The notes under the pieces: model-generated
Seen by the model: the letters and a program-made list of their open reading frames with translations, nothing else
Told to the model about the DNA's origin: nothing
Databases searched by the model: none
Shown here: positions 11,626 to 22,105 of the stretch, piece by piece
How the letters are laid out: the number at the start of each line of letters is the position of its first letter
Numbering within the stretch: position 1 is the first letter of the stretch
DNA from: Brachionus manjavacas
Lineage: Eukaryota > Rotifera > Eurotatoria > Ploima > Brachionidae
NCBI GenBank assembly: GCA_019054805.1
Contig: JAHQIY010000001.1
Span: forward strand, 2,122,501-2,186,500
DNA length: 64,000 nucleotides
Direction of reading: 5' to 3'
Translations under genes and position numbers: made by a program

Positions 11626-12940
11626 ATTCATTTTTTTATTTTATTGAATATTTTCGTCACTAAAATTAGTTTTTTTTTTGTCTACAAATAAGGTTTTATT
11701 TTGTCAGTGAAATATTATTAAATAGTAACTTCATCTCAATATAAATTTGTAATATTCAGCTAAAACAGATTAAATTAGTCACCATCTTTAGTTATTTTTG
11801 TCATCCAAAAAAATTTAATTTGGCATCCCCAAAAATTATAAGCCATTTAATATTTCAAATCAAATTTGTATTGCTATAAACGTCTTTAATATCCTAAATT
11901 CTAAAATTCAAAAATTTACCTTGGGTTGTTAATAAGCATCTATATAGTTTCTATATATTAATATAGATTAGTGATGTTTATATTTTAGTTAACCTAGATG
12001 ACATTCTAAGAAGCTGTGTCATAATTCAAAACAAGAACCAATTGATTATTTCACCATCTTTGGACTAAACAGAACATGATTGGATAAAAATTATTTTTAT
12101 ATCTTATTTAGTATCAATTTATAAAAAAAAATTAATAAAGAATTAAAAAATTGTCGGTTGATTGGTATTTATCACAATTAATTTTTTAACAAAAATTAAT
12201 TAAAACTTTATTTTCATTTAAAAATCTAATTTAAAAAATAAAAAAAAATCTTTTTAAACATATGCTTAAAAAGGCACTTTCTTCTTTTCTTTGTTCTTGC
12301 TTTTGAAAAAATGTTAATTAATTTATTTATAAATTTTATTATTAATTATATAAATCCTAAAATCACGTTTTAAGACTATTTTTTGATAAAAGTTACTACG
12401 CGTTTAAGCCAGAAAACAATCGTTTATTTGTTTATGTGTTTTTATGCATAAGATTTTGCTTGGTTTAGATCCTGGATCATCACTTCCTGATACGTTTCTT
12501 CATTATAGTAGCTTTCTAGGATTCCCAAAATTTAGCAAAAATTCTATTATTTGTATCCAATGTTTTAAAAAGTTCCCTTTCTTTAATAATCAAACCCATT
12601 ACAATTTTTTCATTATTTGACTTTTTGTTTTATGCCCAAAAAAAACACTTCAAATTAGCCCAATACATTTCCATCGAATTTAATTCACAGTGATATTTTT
12701 GAACAAATAATAGAATTTTTGGAAAATTTTGGGTAATTTACGATTATTTTAATCGAAATATGGTTTAAAACAAAAATTATATCTAAAATAACTAGATTAG
12801 TGAACAAAAAAACTGAATCTGTAATAGAAAATTTAATTTGTGGTTGTTTTGTTAAATTAGTGGTATAATTTACTATTTTTGTGATTAAAATTTACTATGG
12901 TCCTTTTTTATCATATAAAAAATTTTAGCTAAATATGATC
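11626..12940. other. A+T-rich non-coding stretch
   Basis: No coding signal, RNA gene or clear repeat recognised. Confidence 0.5.
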
Positions 12941-12942
12941 TA

Positions 12943-13438
12943 CAGTAGTTATTTGATAAAAGGTTCGATGGTATATTTAACGCAAAAATACGTATATTTG
13001 CGTAAAAAATGGTAATTTTATTATTTTTACGTAAAACAAGAATTTTAAAAACGATAAATTAACTAAATTTTAAAATTATTTAATATAAGTCAAGTAATTG
13101 ATCATTCAATGAAAAAAATGACTTTTCGAACCCTGCGACTTTCAAGTTTTCGTGATGTTTCTTTAAAGATTTATGACCCTATTTATTGTTTTTTTAGATT
13201 TTTTTCATTTTTTAACCATATTTTACCAAAATTTACATGTAGAATTTCGGATTTTACCAATTTTCACGTAAAAAATGGTAAAAATTAAATTAAGAAAGAA
13301 AAAAATTCAGAAGTCAAAATCATATTTTTTAACAAAATTTTATTTTTAGTTAATTTACCGTTTTTTACAATTCTTGTTTTAAGTAAATAATATTTTTGCG
13401 TAAATTTACCATAGATCCTATTAATCAAATCATTACTG
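12943..13438. mobile_element. Tc1/mariner-type MITE with long inverted repeats
   Basis: A 496-bp element flanked by TA (12941-12942 and 13439-13440). The left end CAGTAGTTATTTGATAAAAG is matched in reverse complement by the right end CAGTAATGATTTGATTAATA. The inverted repeats continue for about 110 bp as TTTACGCAAAAAT and AACAAGAATT..AAATTAACTA blocks. It has no coding capacity. The ends resemble those of the Tc1-like element at 60599-61972 and the MITE at 34661-34975. Confidence 0.8.
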
Positions 13439-13440
13439 TA

Positions 13441-14220
13441 TGTGGCATGAAACCATGCTGAGAATTAGATAATAAGTTTATAAGATGAGTCACCATGTTA
13501 TCCTTTAACAAGCTCTCAAGAATCACCAAGAATATTTGTCATCTTCAAGATTTTAGGAAATTTACCAGAGTAAGCAATAAACTTAACAATAATATAATTG
13601 GGCTCTAAAGTCCTTCTTCTGTCCTTTTTGTGACAAAATTTTTTACTAGATCTTGACCACACAATTATTCCCATCTAAGGAAATCAGCTTTTTCAATACG
13701 TTTTCAGAACAGATAATTATATTCATCATCCTTTAAACTGAATTGAAATATGTTGTAACGTGGCAGTATTCTCTTATTTAAATTTATCTATTTAAATTTT
13801 ATGTTTATTTTTTAAAAATTTATCAAAAGTTAAAAAAGAAAATTTGCATTTTTTAAATATTCAAGCGCTTGCTTGATTAGAAAAAATGCCAGAATTTTAT
13901 ATATTTAACTTTATATTTTTGGTTAGCACTAACTTTTATGTTTTAAGTTTTAAAATAAAATATTTTAAAAAAGAAACTAATTTTAAAAACTAAAGAAAAT
14001 TTTTTTATAACTGCTTCAGCAATTTTATCAGCATCGTTTCCCACGAAGTTTTTATGATATTTAATACCTTTAATTGAGGATTTGCTTTTATTTTCGCTTG
14101 GTTGATACATTTTTATATCAATTCTGGATTTTTTTTGAGATTTTTGCTACATTCGTCTCATAATTCCAGACGGTTAAGTTAACTGCCAAAGCAGCTTCGC
14201 AGCATTAAGCAAATTTGCTT
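13441..14220. other. A+T-rich non-coding stretch
   Basis: No gene or repeat recognised. Confidence 0.45.
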
Positions 14221-14251
14221 ACAACAAAGCATTTTACAGAACTAAATTATC
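14221..14251. repeat. Target-site duplication of LINE, left copy
   Basis: 31 nt beginning ACAACAAAGCATTTTACAGA, repeated at 15851-15881 with one mismatch. It marks the 5' junction of the LINE insertion. Confidence 0.85.
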
Positions 14252-15600
14252 AAACTAATGTGTCGCCTATTCATAAAAAAGGCAGCAGAACTATGGCAAG
14301 TAACTATCGCCCGATCTCCCTGACATCTGTCCCATGTAAAGTCTTGGAGTCGCTCATTAAGGACTACATTGTAATGCATATCGAGAAGAACAATCTCATC
14401 ACGGATAAACAGCATGGCTTCATGGCTCACAAAGCTTGCATTACCAATCTTCTAGAAACGATGGACTTCTTGACGAACTGTATGTGTCATAGGCAGCCAG
14501 CGGATGTAATTTACTTAGACTTTGAGAAAGCTTTCGATAAAGTGTCACACGAACTGCTACTCATTAAACTAGCTGCATTTGGTTTTCCAGATTTAATCAT
14601 CAAGAGGATCAGTTCTTTCCTCAGCAATCGTAAGCAGCGAGTCGTGATTGGTGATGTGGTATCAGATTGGGTACCGGTCACTAGTGGCGTTCCTCAAGGA
14701 TCAGTGCTTGGCCCTCTCCTTTTCATCATTTTCATTAATGACATGCCCGAGGTCTGTAGCTCACTTTGTAAGCTCTACGCGGATGACAGCAAGTTGGCGA
14801 GGTCAGTGGTGCGTATAGAGAACTCGATGGAACTCCAAACAGATCTGGACAGATTGGCAGTATGGTCAGATTGTTGGAATACTAAATTTAACAAAAAGAA
14901 GTGTGTCGTCATGCATTTTGGAGCAAACAACAGGAAATACGATTATCAACTTGGGGGCATCACGCTTGCAAAGACAACGAAAGAACGCGATCTTGGCATC
15001 ATTGTCACCCCTGATCTCAAGTCAAGTGAACAGGCAAAACGAGCAGCGGCAAAAGCAACGATGGTGGCAAGTCGAATACGACTCACTTTCAAATACTTTT
15101 CTTTAAAGCTAGTTGACCTTCTTTTCAAGTCTTTTGTTCGTCCTCATTTGGAGTTTGCAGTGGGAGCGTGGAATCCCTATCGACGAGGCGATATCGATGT
15201 TCTCGAGCAAGTTCAGCGTAGATTCTCGAAATTGGTTCCTGAACTGAAATCAAAACCCTATCTTGCTAGAAGAGAGGCTCTAGGCTGGAGCACACTTGAA
15301 GAGAGGCGCAGGCGTGGTGATCTCATCCAACTACATAAGATACAACACGGTCATGATCGGGTGACATTCGTAAATGGGGATCAAAAACTTGCTTCGGACG
15401 GTCTAGACAGCCCGGCAGGTAACACAAGAACTTGTCATAAAGCAATTGAGCGACAGCTAATCCGCAATTGTGGAGTTCGATACAACTTCTTTACAAACCG
15501 TACTGCTGGTAATTGGAATGCTCTGGACGTGGAGACTAAGTGTGTAACAAACACAAACATTTTTAAAAATAGAATTGACAAATTACTTAATTTTTTATAA
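14252..15600 (+). pseudogene. LINE reverse transcriptase, N-terminally truncated open frame
   Basis: An open frame of about 449 codons inside the LINE, without its native start. Residues in order: VSPIHKKGSRTMASNYRPIS (RT motif 1), KQHGFMAHKACITNLL, the catalytic block YLDFEKAFDKVSHELL, TSGVPQGSVLGPLLFIIFIN, and the active-site LYADDSKLA. After these come TKFNKKKCVVMHFG, ERDLGIIVTPDLKSSEQA, FVRPHLEFAVGAWNPYRRGD, LEQVQRRFSKLVPEL and a C-terminal thumb-like segment ending NIFKNRIDKLLNFL. All RT catalytic aspartates are present. An in-frame open stretch extends upstream to 14215, but that part lies in the target duplication and is host sequence. The endonuclease and ORF1 are absent, so the copy cannot move by itself. 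Confidence 0.85.
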
Positions 15601-15850
15601 AACTTTTGTTGTTACAACTAAGATTAAAAATTGTTCTAAAAATAGGATATTAGAAAATAGGAAAAAAAAAAAGTTATTTATAAAATATGTAAAATAAGTT
15701 ATTTAAAAAAAATGTATCTAAAGATAGCTTATTTAAAAAAAAAAAAAAAAAAATAAAATAAAAAGGGGCAATTGGCTGTTAAAGTGGGGCGTCTACGTGC
15801 GCTTCTACTTGGAGACTCAAGTCTCCCACAGCATTTATACTTCTACTACT
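14252..15850 (+). mobile_element. Young 5'-truncated LINE insertion
   Basis: A 1.6-kb plus-strand LINE bounded by a 31-nt target duplication. The 5' end is truncated inside RT motif 1. The coding part is open, and a 3' UTR of about 250 bp ends in a G+C-rich hairpin region (GGAGACTCAAGTCTCC) and a short (CTA)n-like tail next to the duplication. Its G+C content is plainly higher than that of its surroundings, as expected of a recent arrival not yet equilibrated. It is the best preserved RT of the window and the same family as the fragment at 1-640. Confidence 0.88.
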
Positions 15851-15881
15851 ACAACAAAGCATTTTACAGAACTAAACTATC
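15851..15881. repeat. Target-site duplication of LINE, right copy
   Basis: Second copy of the 31-nt duplication, with a T-to-C difference at position 27. Confidence 0.85.
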
Positions 15882-18830
15882 TCTTTTAGTAAAAAAGTTA
15901 TTAAAGTTTTTCTGAATTGAAACGAATTTCACAACCCCAACTAAAGTGTGAATTTTGGAGTTAGGGCTAAAACTTAACTAAACTTAAATAATAAAAAATA
16001 ATAATAATCAAGAATTTAATTGATTAGAAGCATATGTTTAAAACTGAAAAAAACAAATTTAGTTTTGAGCAAAACCTAACATGTTTTTTCTCAAACTGAT
16101 ACAATAGTGTAGAATCGGCAGTGGTTTTATATAGAAAGAAAAAACATAGAAAAAAAATCGAATTTACCTGGTAAAAAAATGTCGAAAAAAAAATTTGGAA
16201 AGAAAAAATATCGAAGTCAAAAAAATAGAAAATTATATAATGAATAAATAGTCTAGTTATTTTTTTTCAATTTTTTTCTTCACAAATTAGTAAATTATTA
16301 CCTAAGCTCTCTAAAAACGCTTCAGTATTCTCACTTTTATTATCTGTAACTAATCGTCAAATTCTCAAATTAGTCTAATTATTAGCTTTTTGATTTAAAG
16401 TTTTAGCCAAAGTCTCTATTTATTTTCTATATTTTTTTTTCTACATTTGGAAAGTTTTTTTTCTATTTAACTTTTTTGAAATTTTGAAATTACGTTGTTT
16501 CATTAAAACTCAAAACTTGAGCATGTTAAAATTTAAAATATAACTACGCAATTATTTTTAGAAAAGTAAAATAGAAAAAAAAAATTGACATTTCTTCTTT
16601 GTGTACTTTGTCCGCCTCCCGTAGAATCCATTACTGCATCATATATTAGGAAAATTGAAGTCAAGGACCATACCATAAGACTTAACCTCACTCCCTCTGA
16701 ATAAACTAGATAAAAGAGCCTCACAATCATTTTGATAATAGATGGACTAAAATAATCATCTATTTAAATTAAGAGACTAAATTGAAAAGTTATAAAGCAT
16801 GCTCCGAGCAGCCTTGACCTTGCACCATTATAATTTTATAAATTTTAATACAAAAACGCTTTGAAATTCTATTCTATATTAATTATTTTCTAGAGAAAAT
16901 AATTATTTTTCTGATATTTTAAATTTTATTTTATTAAGGTGCAAAAACTCAAAATTTTATTATCTCTTCTGCGCTAGTAATAGACCGGTAATAAAATTAA
17001 AATGAAACAATCCTCTGAAGCAGAAAAATAATAAGTGAATTGTTTAAGAAAATAATTCTAGAAAATTTTATTGATTGATTATTACTTAAATTAAAAATTT
17101 GATAAAGTTATAAAATTAAATTTTGTAACTATCTAGTAATTAAGGAACATTTTTCGCATTTTATTTTGGAAAAATGTTACTTAGTATCATTTTTGATTTG
17201 AATTTTTAATTTTTAATTTACTCGAATTTCATCTCTTTAGTCAAAATTCTTTAGATTTTGAACATGAACCTGTTGTTTAACCTTGAATTTGAAAAATTTA
17301 ACAAAATTTAAACATTGTGAATTTCAATTACAAATTGAACATAAATTATTCCTTTTTTGATAAATTAAAATTTAAGATAATTATGAATACTTAAAAAAAA
17401 TACTGCAGTTTTTTGCCTAAAATAAAATCTATATTTTCTTATTTTTAAAATTGATTTAGTAAATCAAATCAATAATCAATTTTAATCGTATTTACAAATT
17501 AAAACCTGAATAATTTTGAATCATTATCTGATAATTAATCTAATAAAAATTAATTAAATTTTTTTATTTTTTAATATATTTTTATTATAGTTTTGCTCTG
17601 AATAATTGTTAATAATTCCGATTTTTAAAAATTAGGAATTAGCGTATTGATGTTTTATTTTTTGTCTTTTTTTAGCATTATATAATTAATTTTTTTAAAT
17701 ATAATTTATTTTATTTCAATTTCACAGAACCCAAAATTTGGTTTTTCATTTGCACTTTGATGATTAGAATATATAGTGAAAGTGAATTGTTTTGTTTTCG
17801 TAAAAAATATTGTATTAAATTTAATTATTCTGAATTAATTTTTTTCAAACCAACTTGTGACCGGTATTTAGGTGCTTACGAAAAAATTTCCTGGGCTCAA
17901 AGCCAGTGTAAAATTTCTGTTTTACTAAAAGGCAAAATTAGAATTATTTATTTTTTATTAAAACTGGAATTTTGCACGAAATGATTAAGCTTATTATATC
18001 TTTAAAAAAAAGAATCGAGTATTATGTAACTTTGACACCAAGGTTGGTTATTCAAATAATTTTTATTTGGATTCAATTAATTGTTGATTTTTAAAGTAAT
18101 TTTTTATTTACCTGAATCAAATATTGAATAAAGCTTTTTAAAAATAAAAAATTTTATTGAGTAAATAATTGAAATTTTCTAGTATTTTCTCTTTTATTTT
18201 TTCTGATAAACAAGTTATTAAATCAATTAATATTGTTGAATATAGCAGTCATTGCTTAGTTTTATTGGAAATTTTTAATAAAACTTCATTAAAGAACTGA
18301 AAAACGTTTAAATATAATATATTTAAAGGCTTGTTTGTTGACTTTAATCAAATTTAATATAATTTCAGTTCTTATCACAAATTTAAAAGAAAATATCTAT
18401 AATTAAATTTAAATCAAAAAATTTTTTATAGTTTGACTTCTAGCAAGTAACTAATATTTTTTTTTATCAAAATAAATTCTTTTTGAAAGAATAAAAAAGT
18501 CATGACTTAAAAATAATAAAATTCTCTTTCTTCAATTAAGGCAATAAATTGTTTTACAAAACTTAATTAGAGTTTTAAAGGTTTCACAAAACATTCCGCA
18601 AATATGATTTCTATTAAAAACTAAATTCTATTTGATAAATAAATTTTGCGCATTTAAGTAAACAGTTACTCATTAAGTTGATGTTTGAATCCGAATCGTG
18701 ACAATTTTACGTCAGCTATTTAAGAATAAGAGTTTACTTAAGATTGTTCAAAATTAAACTATCAAACAAAATTAGCTCAATAAAAATATACAAATTAATA
18801 GTTTTATAAAGTTGAACATTTTTAGTTTTA
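15882..18830. other. A+T-rich non-coding stretch upstream of cofilin
   Basis: No gene recognised. Short open frames at 16533-16730 (minus) and 17757-17984 (plus, 75 codons) have no family resemblance I can see and no coding-like composition. The last few hundred bases presumably hold the cofilin promoter; no TATA box is obvious in this base composition. Confidence 0.45.
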
Positions 18831-18835
18831 AAAAA

Positions 18836-19404
18836 ATGGTAAAAATTTTTATTTTTTAAATCAGTGTTGTAAAATTTTGTTGTAGGCATCGGGCAGTCTA
18901 GGTTTTTCGGTTGACTTGGAGCTTGTTAAAGCTTATCACATGTTCAACAAGGATAGAAAAGAGCTTTATTTGACATGTAAATATTCAAGTGATGATAAAA
19001 AGTTAATGTTGGATCAAAAAGGACCTTTGAAGAAAAAAGCTGCAAAATCTTATGCTGAAAAAAGTATTTTTCTTTTGAAATCAATTTTTATTTGGTTTTA
19101 TTATTTCTGGTTCTAAGATAAGCACTGGGAGGAATTGATTAGCAAATTGCCTGAAGATGAGATTCGATTTATTCCTATTCAAGTGGAATACAAAGACACC
19201 AAGGGAAAAAATCAAAATGATGTTTTGATAATATTATGGAGCCCCGATGGAGTCAATATAATAAAAAAAATGGAAGTCGAATCACACAAGCCAGTGGTAA
19301 TGAGATGCTTGCCTGGAGCACGTGAATGTATCGGAATTAATTCAAAAACAGATTGGAATTTGGAGAAAATTGTGAAAGATAAACTAAAAGGTTCTTTAGA
19401 CTAA
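18836..19404 (+). CDS. CFL: ADF/cofilin actin-depolymerising protein, three exons
   Basis: Cytosolic protein of the ADF/cofilin family, which binds actin monomers and filaments and severs and depolymerises filaments. Proposed exons are 18836-18838 (the ATG alone), 18886-19063 and 19118-19404, with introns of 47 and 54 nt, all GT..AG. The joined product starts MASGSLGFSVDLELVKAY, continues through KELYLTCKYSSDDKKLML and HWEELISKLPEDEIRFIPIQ, and ends with DVLIILWSPDGVNIIKKMEV (long actin-binding helix region) and LEKIVKDKLKGSLD. About 154 residues, normal for the family. The Ser after Met-Ala is the usual site of inhibitory phosphorylation by LIM kinase (family knowledge). A start codon isolated on its own exon is common in cofilin genes. 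A polyadenylation signal AATAAA lies at 19463-19468. A frame open from 19135 is only exon 3. Confidence 0.88.
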
Positions 19405-19462
19405 GTTTTTTTTTAAATATTCGGTCTTATTCAAAAATATTGAATATTTATCTTATAAATTC

Positions 19463-19468
19463 AATAAA
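19463..19468 (+). promoter_or_regulatory. Cofilin polyadenylation signal
   Basis: AATAAA 59 nt after the stop codon. The A+T-rich background makes chance matches common. Confidence 0.45.
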
Positions 19469-19995
19469 AATATTTTTTTTTAAATTTCTGAGTAAAAAAA
19501 AAATTTTTCTTATCCTGATACTCAAAAAACTAATAATGAAAATTTAAATTTAGATTTCAAATAAAATAGCAATATTTCTTATTAGAAAATAAGAATAAAA
19601 TTCTGCTCAAAAAAAAAACAATAAATTTTTATTCAATCAAAAGAAGTTTTTGTATTTGATTAATAAAAAATATATTTAATTAACTTTATTTTGGCTCTTT
19701 TATTTTTTAGATTAAAATTAATCTCTATCTCATTTAAAAATCCCAACTTATTTTTTAAATTCTATTTTTACATTGAACTGGATAAAACTTTTTAATAAAT
19801 TTTTTAAGATACACACTGCATGAGTCTTAAAAATAAGTGATTCAAAATATAATGATAAATACATCAAAAAATTGAGTGAGATATTTGAAATAAAGCTTGA
19901 GATCAGCCAAAAATTCTTCTCCAACAATCAAAAATAATCCAAGCATAATCGTGAGTCAAGTAATAGCAAGGAGGAAAGACATAACAGCAACACTC
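19469..19995. other. A+T-rich non-coding stretch
   Basis: Nothing recognised. Confidence 0.4.
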
Positions 19996-20004
19996 CAGAT
20001 AAAG

Positions 20005-20187
20005 GGGTTCTACTAAAACACTAACCCCCTATTTCCTTGAAGAGAATTTAACGAGCTTCCAAAAAATGTGCTTAGTTTTTATCCAGGAACTTTATTTTTC
20101 GAGAATTTTAAATGATTTCATAATAATTGAGAAAATTCGATTAATAATTGTAATTTATAAATTGGGGGTCGGTGTTTTAGTAGGACC
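20005..20187. mobile_element. Short MITE with TIRs and 9-bp target duplication
   Basis: About 183 bp with terminal inverted repeats of about 27 bp. The left arm contains CTACTAAAACACTAACCCCC and the reverse-complemented right arm CTACTAAAACACCGACCCCC. It is flanked by CAGATAAAG at 19996-20004 and 20188-20196. An 8-9 bp duplication fits hAT- or MULE-derived MITEs. No coding capacity. Confidence 0.75.
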
Positions 20188-20196
20188 CAGATAAAG

Positions 20197-21610
20197 ATGT
20201 AAAAAATATTTCTCTAGTTTAATAAAATAAGTTTAATTTGCTTTCTTTTCAATATTTGTTTATTTAACTTTTGTTTTTTTAATCTAGTAATAATCAAACT
20301 CAAAAGAAATTTAGTGTTCGATCTATTGATTTTAAAAAACAAAATTCAAATTATCTTTATTAACTTTCTTTTGTAAATCTGTTTTATTTCTTTCTGACTT
20401 CTAATGATCCTTTGGGATTAAAAAACCTTTTGATTCTTATAATATTTATTCAAATTGTTATACGAAAATACCAAAAAAACAATGAAATGTAAATCATAGA
20501 AAAGAAGAGTTGCATTAACATCAAGTCCAACCAGCAAATATTAAAATATTAGCTAAAATTTATCAGACTTTATCAGATTATTTTTTTCATTTAAAAAAGA
20601 AAAAAAAATTACTATGAAATTAAACACAAAACCAGCTTAAAATCGTTTGCTTTTTTTAGATATTTTTTTGTGGAAACTTAACAGAATTAATATTGCGCCT
20701 ATTATTGCTCTTATAAATAGGCTACGTTTTTGATAAAATTCAAAAATTTTAAGTAAGTAATACACGAATAAAACAGGAAGCAATCTTCGATTCAAGTTCT
20801 GAAACCCTCTTTCGAAAATTATTTGAATTTCATTAATTAGCTTGATCATGGAGAAATTTTTTTCAGATAAAACATTGTTAATTATTTCAAAAATAAACAA
20901 GGTTAAAATTTTTGTGTTTGGATTAAAAAATAAAGCCACTGTTGAAATGACATTTTAAAGTACGATTTTTCAAACCTTTTTTCAGTTTCAAATAAAAAAA
21001 AAGTAATTTTTGTAATATTGTAATTCAAAAACGAAGAGTTAAACGATTTTGGCATAAAAATTATTTTTTAATAATAAAAAAAAAAAATTTTAAATTTAAA
21101 ACGGATTTTGAGCTAATTATATTTATTTATAAACTATTGTTATTTTTATAAAAATTTAGTTATTTCAGACAAATATTTTTTAAGATAATAACAACATAGT
21201 TAGTTAAAAAAATGAAAAAACCAAATAAAAATCAACATTTAATTTTCTTATATTACAAAATTAACTTCACAAATCAATAATCGATTATCAATAAATTTTT
21301 CAATTTTTAATATTCTAAAATTTCGTTTAGTTATGCTTTTTGAATAGGGTTTCAAAGAATTCAAAATAAATTTATTTGCTCCAGAAAAAAAAATTGCTCC
21401 CAACTTTACTCTACCTTCATCATGTTAACTTTAAATTTTAATATATCAAATTTTTAAAATAAAATTTTTTTAAATCAATAATTTTCTATTTCAATTTAGC
21501 TGTTTTTTTAACTTTAATTCATTGAAAAAATTTAGCTTTTTTCTTTGGTTTTTTGATTTGAAGCAGAATTTAAAAATCTAAACCAAGTGTTAATTCCTTT
21601 AATTCAAGAG
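20197..21610. other. A+T-rich stretch with one unassigned open frame
   Basis: A 100-codon minus-strand frame at 20637-20939 (MALFFNPNTKILTLFIFEII at its start, a basic HKKISKKSKRF end) has hydrophobic stretches but no recognised domain. In such A+T-rich DNA this can arise by chance, so I do not call it a gene. Confidence 0.35.
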
Positions 21611-21618
21611 CCATTAAT

Positions 21619-22097
21619 GGCAAATTGATGTTCAAATCAAAATTTTTAGTTTTTGATTTAAAAAAAAGGTATTTTTATCAATTTTTAAATAATAAATGGC
21701 TAAACTTTATTTAACATTATTTGTTTAATCCTTAATTAGGAAGAAAATTATATGCATTTTCATCTAAAGTAAAAAAATCTTAATCAATATTTAAAATTTT
21801 GCTATACAAAATTAAACTTGGTTCCGCTGTGTAGATTTTAATTTTTTAACATTAAAATATCATTTAAAGTCATGATTTGGATACCTGTTGATTTTAAATT
21901 TGTCTTTAAAATTTTCAAATAAAGATTTTAGAAAAATCAATTAAAGATCAACAAGAAAAATAAGCCTTTTTTAAATTAAAATAATAAACATTTTGTGCTT
22001 AATTAAAAAAAAATTTAAAAAGCTTTATTATTTTTTATAAAGATTGTAGTCTATTAAATTTTGATCATGTGATCATGATCATGAACTTCAAGTAGCC
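21619..22097 (+). mobile_element. Non-autonomous TIR element, copy 1 (hAT-like)
   Basis: About 479 bp, A+T-rich, non-coding. It starts GGCAAATTGATGTTCAAATC and ends in the inverted GATCATGATCATGAACTTCA followed by AGTAGCC. It is flanked by CCATTAAT (21611-21618) and CCATTTAT (22098-22105), a 7-of-8 match suggesting an 8-bp duplication. Collinear similarity extends over the whole length with 44182-44699 and, inverted, with 53217-53697. Confidence 0.75.
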
Positions 22098-22105
22098 CCA
22101 TTTAT

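Noticed and set aside
14215-14251. N-terminal extension of the RT frame at 14.2 kb
   Set aside because: These codons lie in the target duplication and are host sequence.
17757-17984. 75-codon frame near 17.8 kb
   Set aside because: Same reason: A+T-rich composition equal to its surroundings and no family features.
20637-20939. 100-codon minus-strand hydrophobic frame
   Set aside because: No recognisable domain, no coding-like composition and no splice context; likely chance.
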